A DNA stretch of 61,222 nt, from the NCBI GenBank assembly GCA_019694675.1, contig JAIBBK010000027.1:1-61222 (forward strand). The letters run 5' to 3'. The notes beneath the pieces were generated by a model. That model saw only the letters and a program-made list of their open reading frames with translations, had not been told where the DNA came from and made no database searches. The DNA comes from Ignavibacteria bacterium. Its GTDB lineage: Bacteria; Bacteroidota; Ignavibacteria; Tepidaquicellales; Tepidaquicellaceae. Both the position numbers and the translations under genes were made by a program. This document shows, one piece after another, positions 1-7,444 of the stretch (the first letter of the stretch is position 1; each line of letters opens with the position of its first letter).

Positions 1-1370
1 CCGTTCTTATCAAAGAGTATCAGGTAGATCCCTGAAAGAATGATATAGATCGGGAAGATCTTTTCGAACAGATCTTCAGGAATAAGCGGTGCCAAAGTGA
101 ACAGCGCCATACCGAAAAGTATGAGTCCGAAAATCACCTTCACACCTATCATCCATTCTCCGGATCTTGGAAGTTTGCTTATCGAACTGGATGATGCCGC
201 AAGGAAAACATACGGAAGTCCCAGCCCCATAGCAAGAACAAAGAACAGGAGAAAACCTGTAAAGGCGCTTCCTATTTTTCCCACATAAACAAGCAAGCTG
301 AGGACAAACGGACCGATGCATGGCGCGGCAATGAATCCAACCGTAAGCCCCATAAGCAGTGAGCCGAAATATCCTGACCTGTTCGTATTTCCGATCAGAG
401 CAAGACTTTGCGGAACGCGGATCTCAAACAAGCCGAACATGCTCAGACCGAGAGCTGCCATGATCAATGCGATCACAATTATCACGATCGGATTCTGAAG
501 CGCAGTTCCGAGAATTCCTCCGGTCAGAGCCGCTACAACTCCGAGCGTCGAATAGGTTACGGCCATCCCCAGAGCATAAAATACTCCCATGAGTATGCTT
601 TGAGTCTTACTGCCGCTTGCCTGTGCACCAAAGAAGCTGAGCGTGATTGGTATCAGCGGATAAACGCATGGCGTCAGGTTCAATGCAAGGCCTCCAAGAA
701 AGATGAGGGCAAGTGCAGCGAACAACCCTTTTTCCTGGATCCAGTCTGAAACCTGATCCTCCTGTCCGCCGGGTGATCCTGTCCTTTCATTTTCACTCAG
801 CTTGGATTCTCCCGTATTTACTGACCTTTTCACAAGCTTCGCGGAACTGAAATCAAGTGATTTGAAAACCTCTGAATTTGTAACCACGTCCGCGGTGTTC
901 TTGCTTACAATTATTCTGATGCTGTCCGAGAGCTTCTTTGGGGAATAGCAGACCTTATCGTCGCAAGCCTGGAAGTTTACTGTATAGCTGAAGTAAGTTT
1001 CGCCGTCCTGTGCATCTTTGGAAACTGCGGAAAGAATACCAACCACCGTCTTTCCTTCATAAACATCGATCTCATTATCAGAAAACTCGAACTTCAGCAA
1101 CTTGCTCTCAGGATAAAGCACACCGAGCTCAGGGAAGCTCTTTGAAGTTACTGAAACAGTAGTGGGTATCAGGGTTGGGTCGCTTACGATATTTGAGTTT
1201 ATGTGATAGGGTTTCTGGATATCAATCACAACCGCAAGCTTCACAGTATCTCCCGGTTTGTAAGATGACTTTCCGGTGAGTGCTGAGATCTTGAGATAAT
1301 CAGAACTTGCCTGAGTAAAAGCATCGGAAACAAACAAAAGCAGGGAGACTAAAAGCAGGAGTTTTTTCAC
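1..1370 (-). CDS. dsbD: Thiol:disulfide interchange protein DsbD, 5' part (C-terminus beyond left edge)
   Basis: Inner-membrane protein that carries electrons from the cytoplasm to the periplasm to keep thiol proteins reduced. About 456 codons lie in the window; the reading frame is still open at base 1. It starts at a GTG followed by a signal peptide (KKLLLLVSLLLFVSDAF). The N-terminal DsbD alpha domain holds the redox motif ACDDKVCYSP. The membrane domain follows, with the NLTPCVYPLIP motif and a second conserved cysteine in an AAPCIGP motif, the pair that shuttles electrons in the family. The last visible residues form a hydrophobic helix. The thioredoxin-like gamma domain expected after it would lie outside the window, so its presence cannot be judged. 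The gene is divergent from the small gene at 1589. Confidence 0.93.
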   Translation of the reverse strand, partial: MKKLLLLVSLLLFVSDAFTQASSDYLKISALTGKSSYKPGDTVKLAVVIDIQKPYHINSNIVSDPTLIPTTVSVTSKSFPELGVLYPESKLLKFEFSDNEIDVYEGKTVVGILSAVSKDAQDGETYFSYTVNFQACDDKVCYSPKKLSDSIRIIVSKNTADVVTNSEVFKSLDFSSAKLVKRSVNTGESKLSENERTGSPGGQEDQVSDWIQEKGLFAALALIFLGGLALNLTPCVYPLIPITLSFFGAQASGSKTQSILMGVFYALGMAVTYSTLGVVAALTGGILGTALQNPIVIIVIALIMAALGLSMFGLFEIRVPQSLALIGNTNRSGYFGSLLMGLTVGFIAAPCIGPFVLSLLVYVGKIGSAFTGFLLFFVLAMGLGLPYVFLAASSSSISKLPRSGEWMIGVKVIFGLILFGMALFTLAPLIPEDLFEKIFPIYIILSGIYLILFDKN

Positions 1371-1380
1371 TGAGGAACTT

Positions 1381-1410
1381 ATATTATTTGCCAATGAGTT
1401 TGAAATGCAA
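1381..1410 (-). promoter_or_regulatory. Possible promoter of dsbD
   Basis: On the minus strand TTGCAT (1405-1410) and TAATAT (1381-1386) are separated by 18 bases, a sigma70-like pair ending about 10 bases before the GTG start. The leader would be very short. Prediction from sequence only. Confidence 0.3.
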
Positions 1411-1476
1411 TATAAGACAAAATGCCCTAACAAAACACATAAATTCTTAGTTTCCGGCTCAAAAACGCAACCTTGC

Positions 1477-1508
1477 TTGACTTTGCATGCCCTTATGAGC
1501 TATTTTTG
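1477..1508 (+). promoter_or_regulatory. Promoter-like site before the 82-residue protein gene
   Basis: TTGACT at 1477-1482 and TATTTTTG at 1501-1508. The pair fits both a sigma70 -35/-10 (18-base spacer) and the Bacteroidota -33 TTG / -7 TAnnTTTG form (21 bases between). Transcription would begin about 70 bases before the TTG start at 1589. Confidence 0.45.
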
Positions 1509-1588
1509 TATAGGATTATTTGTTTACGGAGACAAGAAGTGATTGGACTGTCTTTTCAAATTTTAACAACATCAACAAGGAGAGAAAA

Positions 1589-1837
1589 TTGAAACCTGCA
1601 GTTAAGTCAAAAAGTGACAACCCTCTGAGTGAACTAATTGATGACAACGTATACAATACACTTAAAAAGTATAAACTGCTTGACGAAAAAGCTATAAGAG
1701 ACTACAAAATAAGGCAGATGTACAAGGAAATGAGAAGGGAAATGAGCGCAGGTGAGGCAATCGACAAGATTCAGGAACTGTTTCCGTACTTGCAGTTTGA
1801 CACCATCAGAAAGATTGTATATCAAGTTTCAAAGTAA
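1589..1837 (+). CDS. Small unrecognised protein (82 residues)
   Basis: I do not recognise a family. The start chosen is TTG at 1589, seven bases after an AGGAGA ribosome-binding site; an upstream in-frame ATG at 1520 has no such site. The product is charged, helical-looking and soluble, with a lysine/arginine-rich middle (DYKIRQMYKEMRREM) and a C-terminal segment of the form EAIDKIQELFPYLQFDTIRKIVY. That tail has the look of a small helix-turn-helix, but this is impression only. The gene has its own promoter-like site and ends at a strong hairpin, so it is probably transcribed on its own. Similar small proteins may exist in relatives; this cannot be checked here. Confidence 0.6.
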   Translation: MKPAVKSKSDNPLSELIDDNVYNTLKKYKLLDEKAIRDYKIRQMYKEMRREMSAGEAIDKIQELFPYLQFDTIRKIVYQVSK

Positions 1838-1856
1838 CAGGCCAGAAGAGTATTTC

Positions 1857-1889
1857 AAGCCGATCCGGTTTTCCGGGTCGGCTTTTTTT
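1857..1889 (+). terminator. Rho-independent terminator, or attenuator ahead of nadE
   Basis: Twelve-base inverted repeat (1857-1868 with 1873-1884, one G.T-type mismatch), TTTT loop, followed by a T run to 1889. It ends the 82-residue gene, but nadE begins only five bases later, so nadE messages starting upstream must pass through it. Confidence 0.85.
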
Positions 1890-1894
1890 ATATA

Positions 1895-2722
1895 ATGACG
1901 AAATTGGAACTGAACAATGAGTTGCTGACGGGGCTCCTTACCGGCTTCATACGAAATGAAACAAAGAGGATCGGGCTTTCGAAGGCAGTTATCGGACTCT
2001 CCGGCGGCATAGATTCCGCAGTCGTTGCATATCTTGCGGCAAAGGCACTCGGGAACAGGAACGTGATGTGCCTTATAATGCCATACAAAACAAGCAGTCC
2101 TGACAGCATTGATGATGCAATGAAAGTCGTGGATTCGCTGAAGGTGCCTTTCAGAAAAGCCGACATAACTGAAGCTGTTGATGCCGTGTTTGCCCTTGGC
2201 GAGGGGGAAGAGGACTCAAAAGTGAGAATGGGAAATGTAATGGCAAGGATCAGGATGATCCTGTTGTATGATGAATCTGCAGGATGCAACGGTCTTGTGA
2301 TCGGAACAGGCAACAAGACGGAGATACTTCTCGGATATTCTACGATCTTCGGAGATGCGGCTTGTGCCATCAATCCCGTCGGTGATCTTTACAAGACACA
2401 GCTTCGGTCCCTTGCACGGCACCTTGGAGTTCCGGAATCCATAATTGATAAAAAGCCCTCGGCCGATCTATGGAAAGGGCAGACTGATGAGGGAGAACTT
2501 GGATTTACATACGAAGAAGTGGACAGATACCTATATCAGAAAGTAGATATGAGAAGATCCCGGGAAGCCCTTCGCAAATCCGGGTTCAAGGATGAGTTCA
2601 TGAATAAGGTTGACCGGATGATCGAAAGAAACCAGTTCAAGAGACTGCCCCCGCTCATAGCAAAGGTCGGCAAGAGAACTGTTAATGTTGATTTCAGATA
2701 TAACAGGGACTGGAAAACATGA
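1895..2722 (+). CDS. nadE: Ammonia-dependent NAD+ synthetase
   Basis: Catalyses the last step of NAD synthesis: deamido-NAD, ATP and ammonia give NAD, AMP and pyrophosphate, in the cytoplasm. The 275 residues match the short, ammonia-using class; there is no nitrilase-type glutaminase domain. The PP-loop SGGIDS is at residues 36-41. The middle holds the GTGNKTEILLGY segment and later the PSADLWKGQTDE segment, both typical of NadE. The stop overlaps the ggt start (ATGA, 2719-2722), so the two are translated together. No ribosome-binding site is visible before the ATG because a terminator-like hairpin and T run end five bases upstream, which is unusual and may be regulatory. Confidence 0.95.
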   Translation: MTKLELNNELLTGLLTGFIRNETKRIGLSKAVIGLSGGIDSAVVAYLAAKALGNRNVMCLIMPYKTSSPDSIDDAMKVVDSLKVPFRKADITEAVDAVFALGEGEEDSKVRMGNVMARIRMILLYDESAGCNGLVIGTGNKTEILLGYSTIFGDAACAINPVGDLYKTQLRSLARHLGVPESIIDKKPSADLWKGQTDEGELGFTYEEVDRYLYQKVDMRRSREALRKSGFKDEFMNKVDRMIERNQFKRLPPLIAKVGKRTVNVDFRYNRDWKT

Positions 2723-4398
2723 GCAAGGCAAGATCGCAGAGCACGACTCTTCTGATACTGATCTTCCTGTTCATTCATCCGTTCTGTTCATGCGCACAGG
2801 AATACAGGAACGGAGCGGTCAGTTCTGCTCACAAACTCGCCACTGAAGCAGGCATAAGCGTACTGAAAAATGGCGGGAATGCGGTAGATGCGGCTGTTGC
2901 AGCAGGATTTGTACTTGCTGTTGTTTATCCGCAGGCAGGGAATCTCGGCGGCGGCGGGTTTATGGTTATACATCTGAATGACGGCACCAATACTTCCATT
3001 GATTACCGTGAAAAGGCGCCAGGAGCATCTCACAGGAACATGTATCTTGACGGAGAAGGAAATGTGATACCGGGTCTCAGTACGGTCGGGCAACTTGCGG
3101 CGGGAGTCCCGGGCTCAGTTGCCGGCATGCTGTTCGCTCTGGAAAGATACGGAACAATGAGCAGGGAGGAAATATTGAAGTTCGCAATTGACATTGCAGA
3201 TACCGGATTCGCGGTGGAAGAAAAACTGTCACAGGCAATTGAATCATACAGATCAGATTTCAATATTTTTGAGGGGTCCAGAGAAATATTCGGCAGCGGA
3301 GTATTGCCGGGAACCTTACTTGTTCAAAAGGATCTTGCAAACACTCTCAGGAGGATCTCGGATCTTGGAAAAGACGGGTTCTATGACGGAGAAACTGCAG
3401 AGCTGATTGTTGAAGAAATGAAGAGAGGAAACGGGATCATAACACGGGATGATCTTCGAGCATATGAACCGAAAGAGAGAGAAGTGATGAAAGGCTCATA
3501 CAAAGACTATGAGCTTATCTCGATGGGGCCGCCGAGCAGTGGCGGCATTAGCCTGATATATCTGCTTAATATCCTCGAAAACTACGACCTCCGTTCAATG
3601 GGTTACGGATCAGCAGAAGCTGTGCAACTGATGACCGAAGCCATGAGAAGAGTTTATGCGGACAGGAGCGAGTTCATGGGGGACGCCGATTTTGTCAATG
3701 TTCCGTGGGACATTCTGACATCCAAAGTATATGCTGAAAGGAGAATGCAGGACTATTCTCCAAATGCTTCCTCTAAGAGTTCGGACGTTATGCATGGTGA
3801 AGCATATTACAGAGAGAGCGATCAGACAACTCACTACAGTGTTGCAGACGGATTCGGAAATGTAGTATCAACCACCACTACTCTGAATGATGTCTTCGGA
3901 AACAGGGTCGTGGTAAAGGGCGCAGGCTTTCTTCTTAACAATGAGATGGATGACTTTTCGTCAAAGCCGGGTGTGCCGAATATTTACGGCCTTGTCGGAA
4001 ACGAAGCCAATGCAATTGAGCCCGGCAAGAGGATGCTCAGTTCAATGACTCCGACAATTGTATTCAGGAAAGGGAAGCCGTTTCTTGTGCTCGGTTCTCC
4101 CGGGGGTGGCAGGATCATTACTACGGTACTTCAGACTTTCATTAATATCACAGAATTCGGCATGAGCCTGAGCTCGGCAATTGACTCGCCCAGGTTTCAT
4201 CACCAATGGCTTCCGGATGAGATACAGTTTGAAAAGAATTACGGGAATGAAGAAATGAGAAGGCACCTTGATCAAATGGGTTACATAATTAAAGATGTCG
4301 GTGAGTTCGGCAAGGTTGATGCAATAATGATTGAAGAGGACGGCTCGGTCAAAGCTCATACAGACCGCAGAGGATACGGATCAGCAGTTGTATTCTGA
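2719..4398 (+). CDS. ggt: Gamma-glutamyltransferase (glutathione hydrolase) precursor
   Basis: Cleaves or transfers the gamma-glutamyl group of glutathione and related peptides outside the cytoplasmic membrane. The family is made as a precursor that cuts itself into two subunits. The 559 residues fit a full-length enzyme. A signal peptide covers about residues 1-26 (TTLLILIFLFIHPF). The self-cleavage and nucleophile site is Thr370 in QTTHYSVAD, which would become the first residue of the small subunit. The glycine-rich LGSPGGGRI segment further on is also conserved. The N-terminal segment has AVDAAVAAGFVLAVVYP and GNLGGGGFM, both typical. It overlaps nadE by four bases and lies ten bases before the acyltransferase gene, suggesting one operon. 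Confidence 0.94.
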   Translation: MSKARSQSTTLLILIFLFIHPFCSCAQEYRNGAVSSAHKLATEAGISVLKNGGNAVDAAVAAGFVLAVVYPQAGNLGGGGFMVIHLNDGTNTSIDYREKAPGASHRNMYLDGEGNVIPGLSTVGQLAAGVPGSVAGMLFALERYGTMSREEILKFAIDIADTGFAVEEKLSQAIESYRSDFNIFEGSREIFGSGVLPGTLLVQKDLANTLRRISDLGKDGFYDGETAELIVEEMKRGNGIITRDDLRAYEPKEREVMKGSYKDYELISMGPPSSGGISLIYLLNILENYDLRSMGYGSAEAVQLMTEAMRRVYADRSEFMGDADFVNVPWDILTSKVYAERRMQDYSPNASSKSSDVMHGEAYYRESDQTTHYSVADGFGNVVSTTTTLNDVFGNRVVVKGAGFLLNNEMDDFSSKPGVPNIYGLVGNEANAIEPGKRMLSSMTPTIVFRKGKPFLVLGSPGGGRIITTVLQTFINITEFGMSLSSAIDSPRFHHQWLPDEIQFEKNYGNEEMRRHLDQMGYIIKDVGEFGKVDAIMIEEDGSVKAHTDRRGYGSAVVF

Positions 4399-4407
4399 CG
4401 TGAGGAA

Positions 4408-5151
4408 TTGAAGGAATTAAGTTTTGAAAAGAACCGGCTGATCGTTTACTTTTTCAGGAAGTATTTTGTCCGGTCGCTTAGGAGAAATTTCTCAAATATT
4501 AAAGTCCGCGGGCTCACAGAGGCACAAGCTCTTGTCAGGAAGTGCACTGAATCAAAGAGGCCGGTCGTTTACTGCGCAAACCACTCTTCATGGTGGGATG
4601 CAGTCATGATCTATTATCTTTCTTATGATGTCCTCATGACTGACAGCTATTGCCTGATGGAAAAGAAGCAACTTGATATTTACCCGTACTTCGGCAAGAC
4701 AGGCGCTGTTCCTGTTGTTAGGGAGGATGCACGTTATTCGCTTTATGTAATTCAAAGGCTCACCGATCACATGAACAGCAGTGCGAGTCATCTGTGGATC
4801 TTTCCGCAGGGCGAGATCACACCCAACACAAGGAGGCCTTTTCATTTTTACAGCGGTATTGGAGACGTGATCTCAATGCTTCATCGCCCTGCACTGATCA
4901 ATTGCTACTTTGATTTCAGATTTGAAGATGGCCAGTATCCAGTCGCCAATGTTGAGTTTTTCGGATTGCGTGAAGAGGTCAGCCTGCAAAGATCTGAAAG
5001 AAAGGCCTTTTCAAATGAACTCGCTTCTGAATTCGGCAGAAAGTCAGATGAGATCGAAAAAGAATTTGCGGATGGCAGGATTCGGGATCTCAAGATCCTG
5101 CTTGAAGGAAGGAAGTCTGTAAGCGACCGAGCTTTTACGAAATTCTCCTGA
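4408..5151 (+). CDS. PlsC-type acyltransferase (possible carotenoid glycoside acyltransferase)
   Basis: Transfers a fatty acyl group to a hydroxyl acceptor, probably at the inner face of the membrane. The family mark HX4D is seen at His59-Asp64 (NHSSWWD), and a FPQGEI motif near residue 135 corresponds to the FPEGT block that binds the acceptor. Length (247) fits. TTG start at 4408 with a GAGGAA site before it. The acceptor cannot be read from sequence. In general this family makes phosphatidic acid, but a CrtC-like hydratase and a CrtQ/CruC-like glycosyltransferase follow directly, so acylation of a carotenoid sugar (as CruD does in green sulfur bacteria, or CrtO in Staphylococcus) is an attractive inference. 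The 3' end overlaps the convergent crtC-like gene by 17 bases. Confidence 0.8.
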   Translation: MKELSFEKNRLIVYFFRKYFVRSLRRNFSNIKVRGLTEAQALVRKCTESKRPVVYCANHSSWWDAVMIYYLSYDVLMTDSYCLMEKKQLDIYPYFGKTGAVPVVREDARYSLYVIQRLTDHMNSSASHLWIFPQGEITPNTRRPFHFYSGIGDVISMLHRPALINCYFDFRFEDGQYPVANVEFFGLREEVSLQRSERKAFSNELASEFGRKSDEIEKEFADGRIRDLKILLEGRKSVSDRAFTKFS

Positions 5152-6190
5152 TCCTCAGTTTTACAAACGGGGCAAGAAACGGGCTTGTCAGTCTTCCCGG
5201 AGCAATGCATTCACTGAACCCCACAGCATTCTCAAAGATCTTCTTCCCCCTGAAAACTGCATTGAACCTGCACAGCGATCTTACATAGAACGGCCCGTTG
5301 TCAACAAAGTCATCACTCTTGCAGTTGAATTCCAGTTCATCGCTTTTTCCACCTATCGATTCGGCATATTTCAGCATCCAGTAATTCCTTGCGCTTTTGA
5401 TCCTGAAGGGAAAGTCCGCATATAAGTGGGGCGTATTGCTTTTGTCAAACAGCAGGACTGATGCAAAATTCTTTCCGTGTGATTCTTTGTATCCGATATC
5501 AAAAAACACAAGGCAGTGTTCATTCGAAATGACCCTTCCCCAATACCACCTGATTATTCCGGCAGCCATGTGTTCTTTTCCCCAGTTGTGGTCAACATAT
5601 CCTAAGCCGGACAGTTCAGACTTTGTTCTTCGGTCATTTGCATAGTTTACGATCTTCAGTGTTGCATTGCAGAAAGGTGCAGTGGGCATCCAGAAGTGTT
5701 TGCTGTCACTGTCATTGCCCGCAGGGCGGCTGACTGAGTAAGCATCTGCAACAGGAAAGAACGACAATTCAAAGCGTTTTCTGTCTCCGTATTTTTCGTA
5801 ACTGTAGTTTACATCTATCTGCCATGAACCGGATGATTTGTCATAAGTTAAGGATGAATTTGCTATGGAGATCTTCAGAACCTTATCGTCTTCTGAGAAG
5901 CTGAAATTTTCCCTGCCGAATTCAAAAAGGGACCTGTAAACAACCCTTTGTTTGTGGTAAATATTTACGGAGATACTGCAGAAGTCTAACGGATGAGGAC
6001 CTTCTGACTCACCCGGTGACCTTCCGACCGGAACGCTGTAATCAGGAGAAAAGGGACTGCCGGTAAGAAAGATAACTACGGCAGAGTATTCCTTGTTGCT
6101 GTCAATGAAATCAAAATACCACCATTCGTAAGAGCCGGGCTTGCCTGCAGGATGCGGCCTGATATGTTCCTTTCCCGAAAATATCTCCAA
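5135..6190 (-). CDS. CrtC-like carotenoid 1,2-hydratase (lipocalin-like fold)
   Basis: CrtC proteins add water to the end double bond of acyclic carotenoid ends, giving a tertiary hydroxyl that can then be glycosylated. Visible family marks are YEWWYFDF near residues 21-28 and YVDHNWG near residue 200, both shared by the CrtC/AttH group. Length 351 is normal. No signal peptide. Start is TTG at 6190, since no ATG lies upstream in frame before the divergent gene. It converges on the acyltransferase gene and diverges from the glycosyltransferase gene (93 bases apart). The same fold occurs in AttH-like proteins of unknown role, so the carotenoid assignment rests on the combination with its two neighbours. 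Confidence 0.75.
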   Translation of the reverse strand: MEIFSGKEHIRPHPAGKPGSYEWWYFDFIDSNKEYSAVVIFLTGSPFSPDYSVPVGRSPGESEGPHPLDFCSISVNIYHKQRVVYRSLFEFGRENFSFSEDDKVLKISIANSSLTYDKSSGSWQIDVNYSYEKYGDRKRFELSFFPVADAYSVSRPAGNDSDSKHFWMPTAPFCNATLKIVNYANDRRTKSELSGLGYVDHNWGKEHMAAGIIRWYWGRVISNEHCLVFFDIGYKESHGKNFASVLLFDKSNTPHLYADFPFRIKSARNYWMLKYAESIGGKSDELEFNCKSDDFVDNGPFYVRSLCRFNAVFRGKKIFENAVGFSECIAPGRLTSPFLAPFVKLRIRRIS

Positions 6191-6283
6191 ATGAATTTCT
6201 TATTAGTTGGCAAAATCGAATATTACAATCGACATTTTTAAATCAAACACCAAAATTCCAGAAACATTGAGAATACATGCCGG

Positions 6284-7417
6284 ATGATGATCCTTGACTG
6301 GGTGATGATATTGTTGCTGGCTGTGCTTGCCGTCCTGCTCCTGCTTTGCATTGTAAACATTCTTACGATACCAGTTCTCCGGACGAGAACAGCACATAAC
6401 GGGGAGGTGCTTGTCTCCGTGCTGATACCTGCGAGAAATGAAGAGCAAAACATTGGCAGATGCGTGGAGTCGGTGATCAGCCAGAGTTACAGGAACCTTG
6501 AGATAATAGTTTTGAATGACGGATCAACGGATAGGACAAAAGAGATCTTAAGTTCCATGAATGACAGCAGGCTTAAGGTCTCGGACGGAAAACCGTTGCC
6601 GCAGGGATGGGTGGGAAAGAATTTTGCGTGTCATCAGTTGCAGGGTATTGCAAAAGGGAGCTATCTGCTGTTCATTGACGCCGATACCAAACTGGAGGAA
6701 CACTGCATATCTTCAGCCCTTGAGTTTTCGCTCGAGCAGTCTTGCGATCTCCTGTCTGTGATGCCTTATGAGATCTCCGAAACATTCTGGGAGAAACTTG
6801 TGATACCGATGCTCTACTTTGCCGTAACCGTATTCCTTCCGTTTCCGATGATAAGCAGGTCGCCGAAGAAACAATATGCAATGGGTAACGGGCAGTTTAT
6901 GATGTTCCGAAGGAGCTTTTATGACAGGATAGGCGGTCATGAGTCACTCAAGAACAGGATAGTGGAAGATGTCTGGCTTGCAAGGAGAGTCAAGGAGTTC
7001 AGAGGAAAGCTTGTCTTTGCGGATGCGAACGAACTCATAAGCTGCAGGATGTACAGAAATCTGAAAGAAGTGTGGGAAGGATTCTCGAAGAACATTTTCG
7101 CGGGACTTTCTTTTTCCGCTGCGGGATTGCTGATCACAGTTGTGATCTACCTGGTCCTTTTTGTGATACCTCCTGTCTTGCTGATCTCCGGAGTGTTAGC
7201 GCCTTCTGCAGTTTCAGTATCAGTTGTGATGATCCCTCCGCTGATGAGGATCCTTCAGGCAATAAAATTCAGGCAACCGCTGTTTTACAGTTTTCTTAAT
7301 CCACTGAGCGCACTTTTCATTTCCGCAGTTGCATTGAATTCATTCAGGCTTGTAAGATACAGAGGCGGTGCAAGCTGGAAAGGAAGAATGTATGCAGAGG
7401 ATACAATATCGGCATAA
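6284..7417 (+). CDS. Membrane glycosyltransferase family 2, CrtQ/CruC-like
   Basis: Transfers a sugar from a nucleotide sugar. An N-terminal membrane helix (residues 5-30) is followed by a GT2 domain with VSVLIPARNEEQNI, NDGSTD and the metal-binding DADT motif (FIDADTKL), then the acceptor-side GNGQFMMFRR block and an EDVWLARRVK segment standing in for ED..L..R. Three hydrophobic segments end the protein. The overall plan and length (377) match carotenoid glycosyltransferases such as CrtQ (staphyloxanthin) and CruC (chlorobactene), which glycosylate hydroxy- or carboxy-carotenoids. Next to CrtC-like and acyltransferase genes this makes a carotenoid glycoside ester the best guess; another lipid acceptor remains possible. 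Confidence 0.8.
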   Translation: MMILDWVMILLLAVLAVLLLLCIVNILTIPVLRTRTAHNGEVLVSVLIPARNEEQNIGRCVESVISQSYRNLEIIVLNDGSTDRTKEILSSMNDSRLKVSDGKPLPQGWVGKNFACHQLQGIAKGSYLLFIDADTKLEEHCISSALEFSLEQSCDLLSVMPYEISETFWEKLVIPMLYFAVTVFLPFPMISRSPKKQYAMGNGQFMMFRRSFYDRIGGHESLKNRIVEDVWLARRVKEFRGKLVFADANELISCRMYRNLKEVWEGFSKNIFAGLSFSAAGLLITVVIYLVLFVIPPVLLISGVLAPSAVSVSVVMIPPLMRILQAIKFRQPLFYSFLNPLSALFISAVALNSFRLVRYRGGASWKGRMYAEDTISA

Positions 7418-7444
7418 ACCAAATGTATAACAGTCAAAATATAA

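Noticed and set aside
1888..2373. 161-codon minus-strand reading frame over nadE
   Set aside because: Shadow of nadE, low-complexity serine/proline-rich product.
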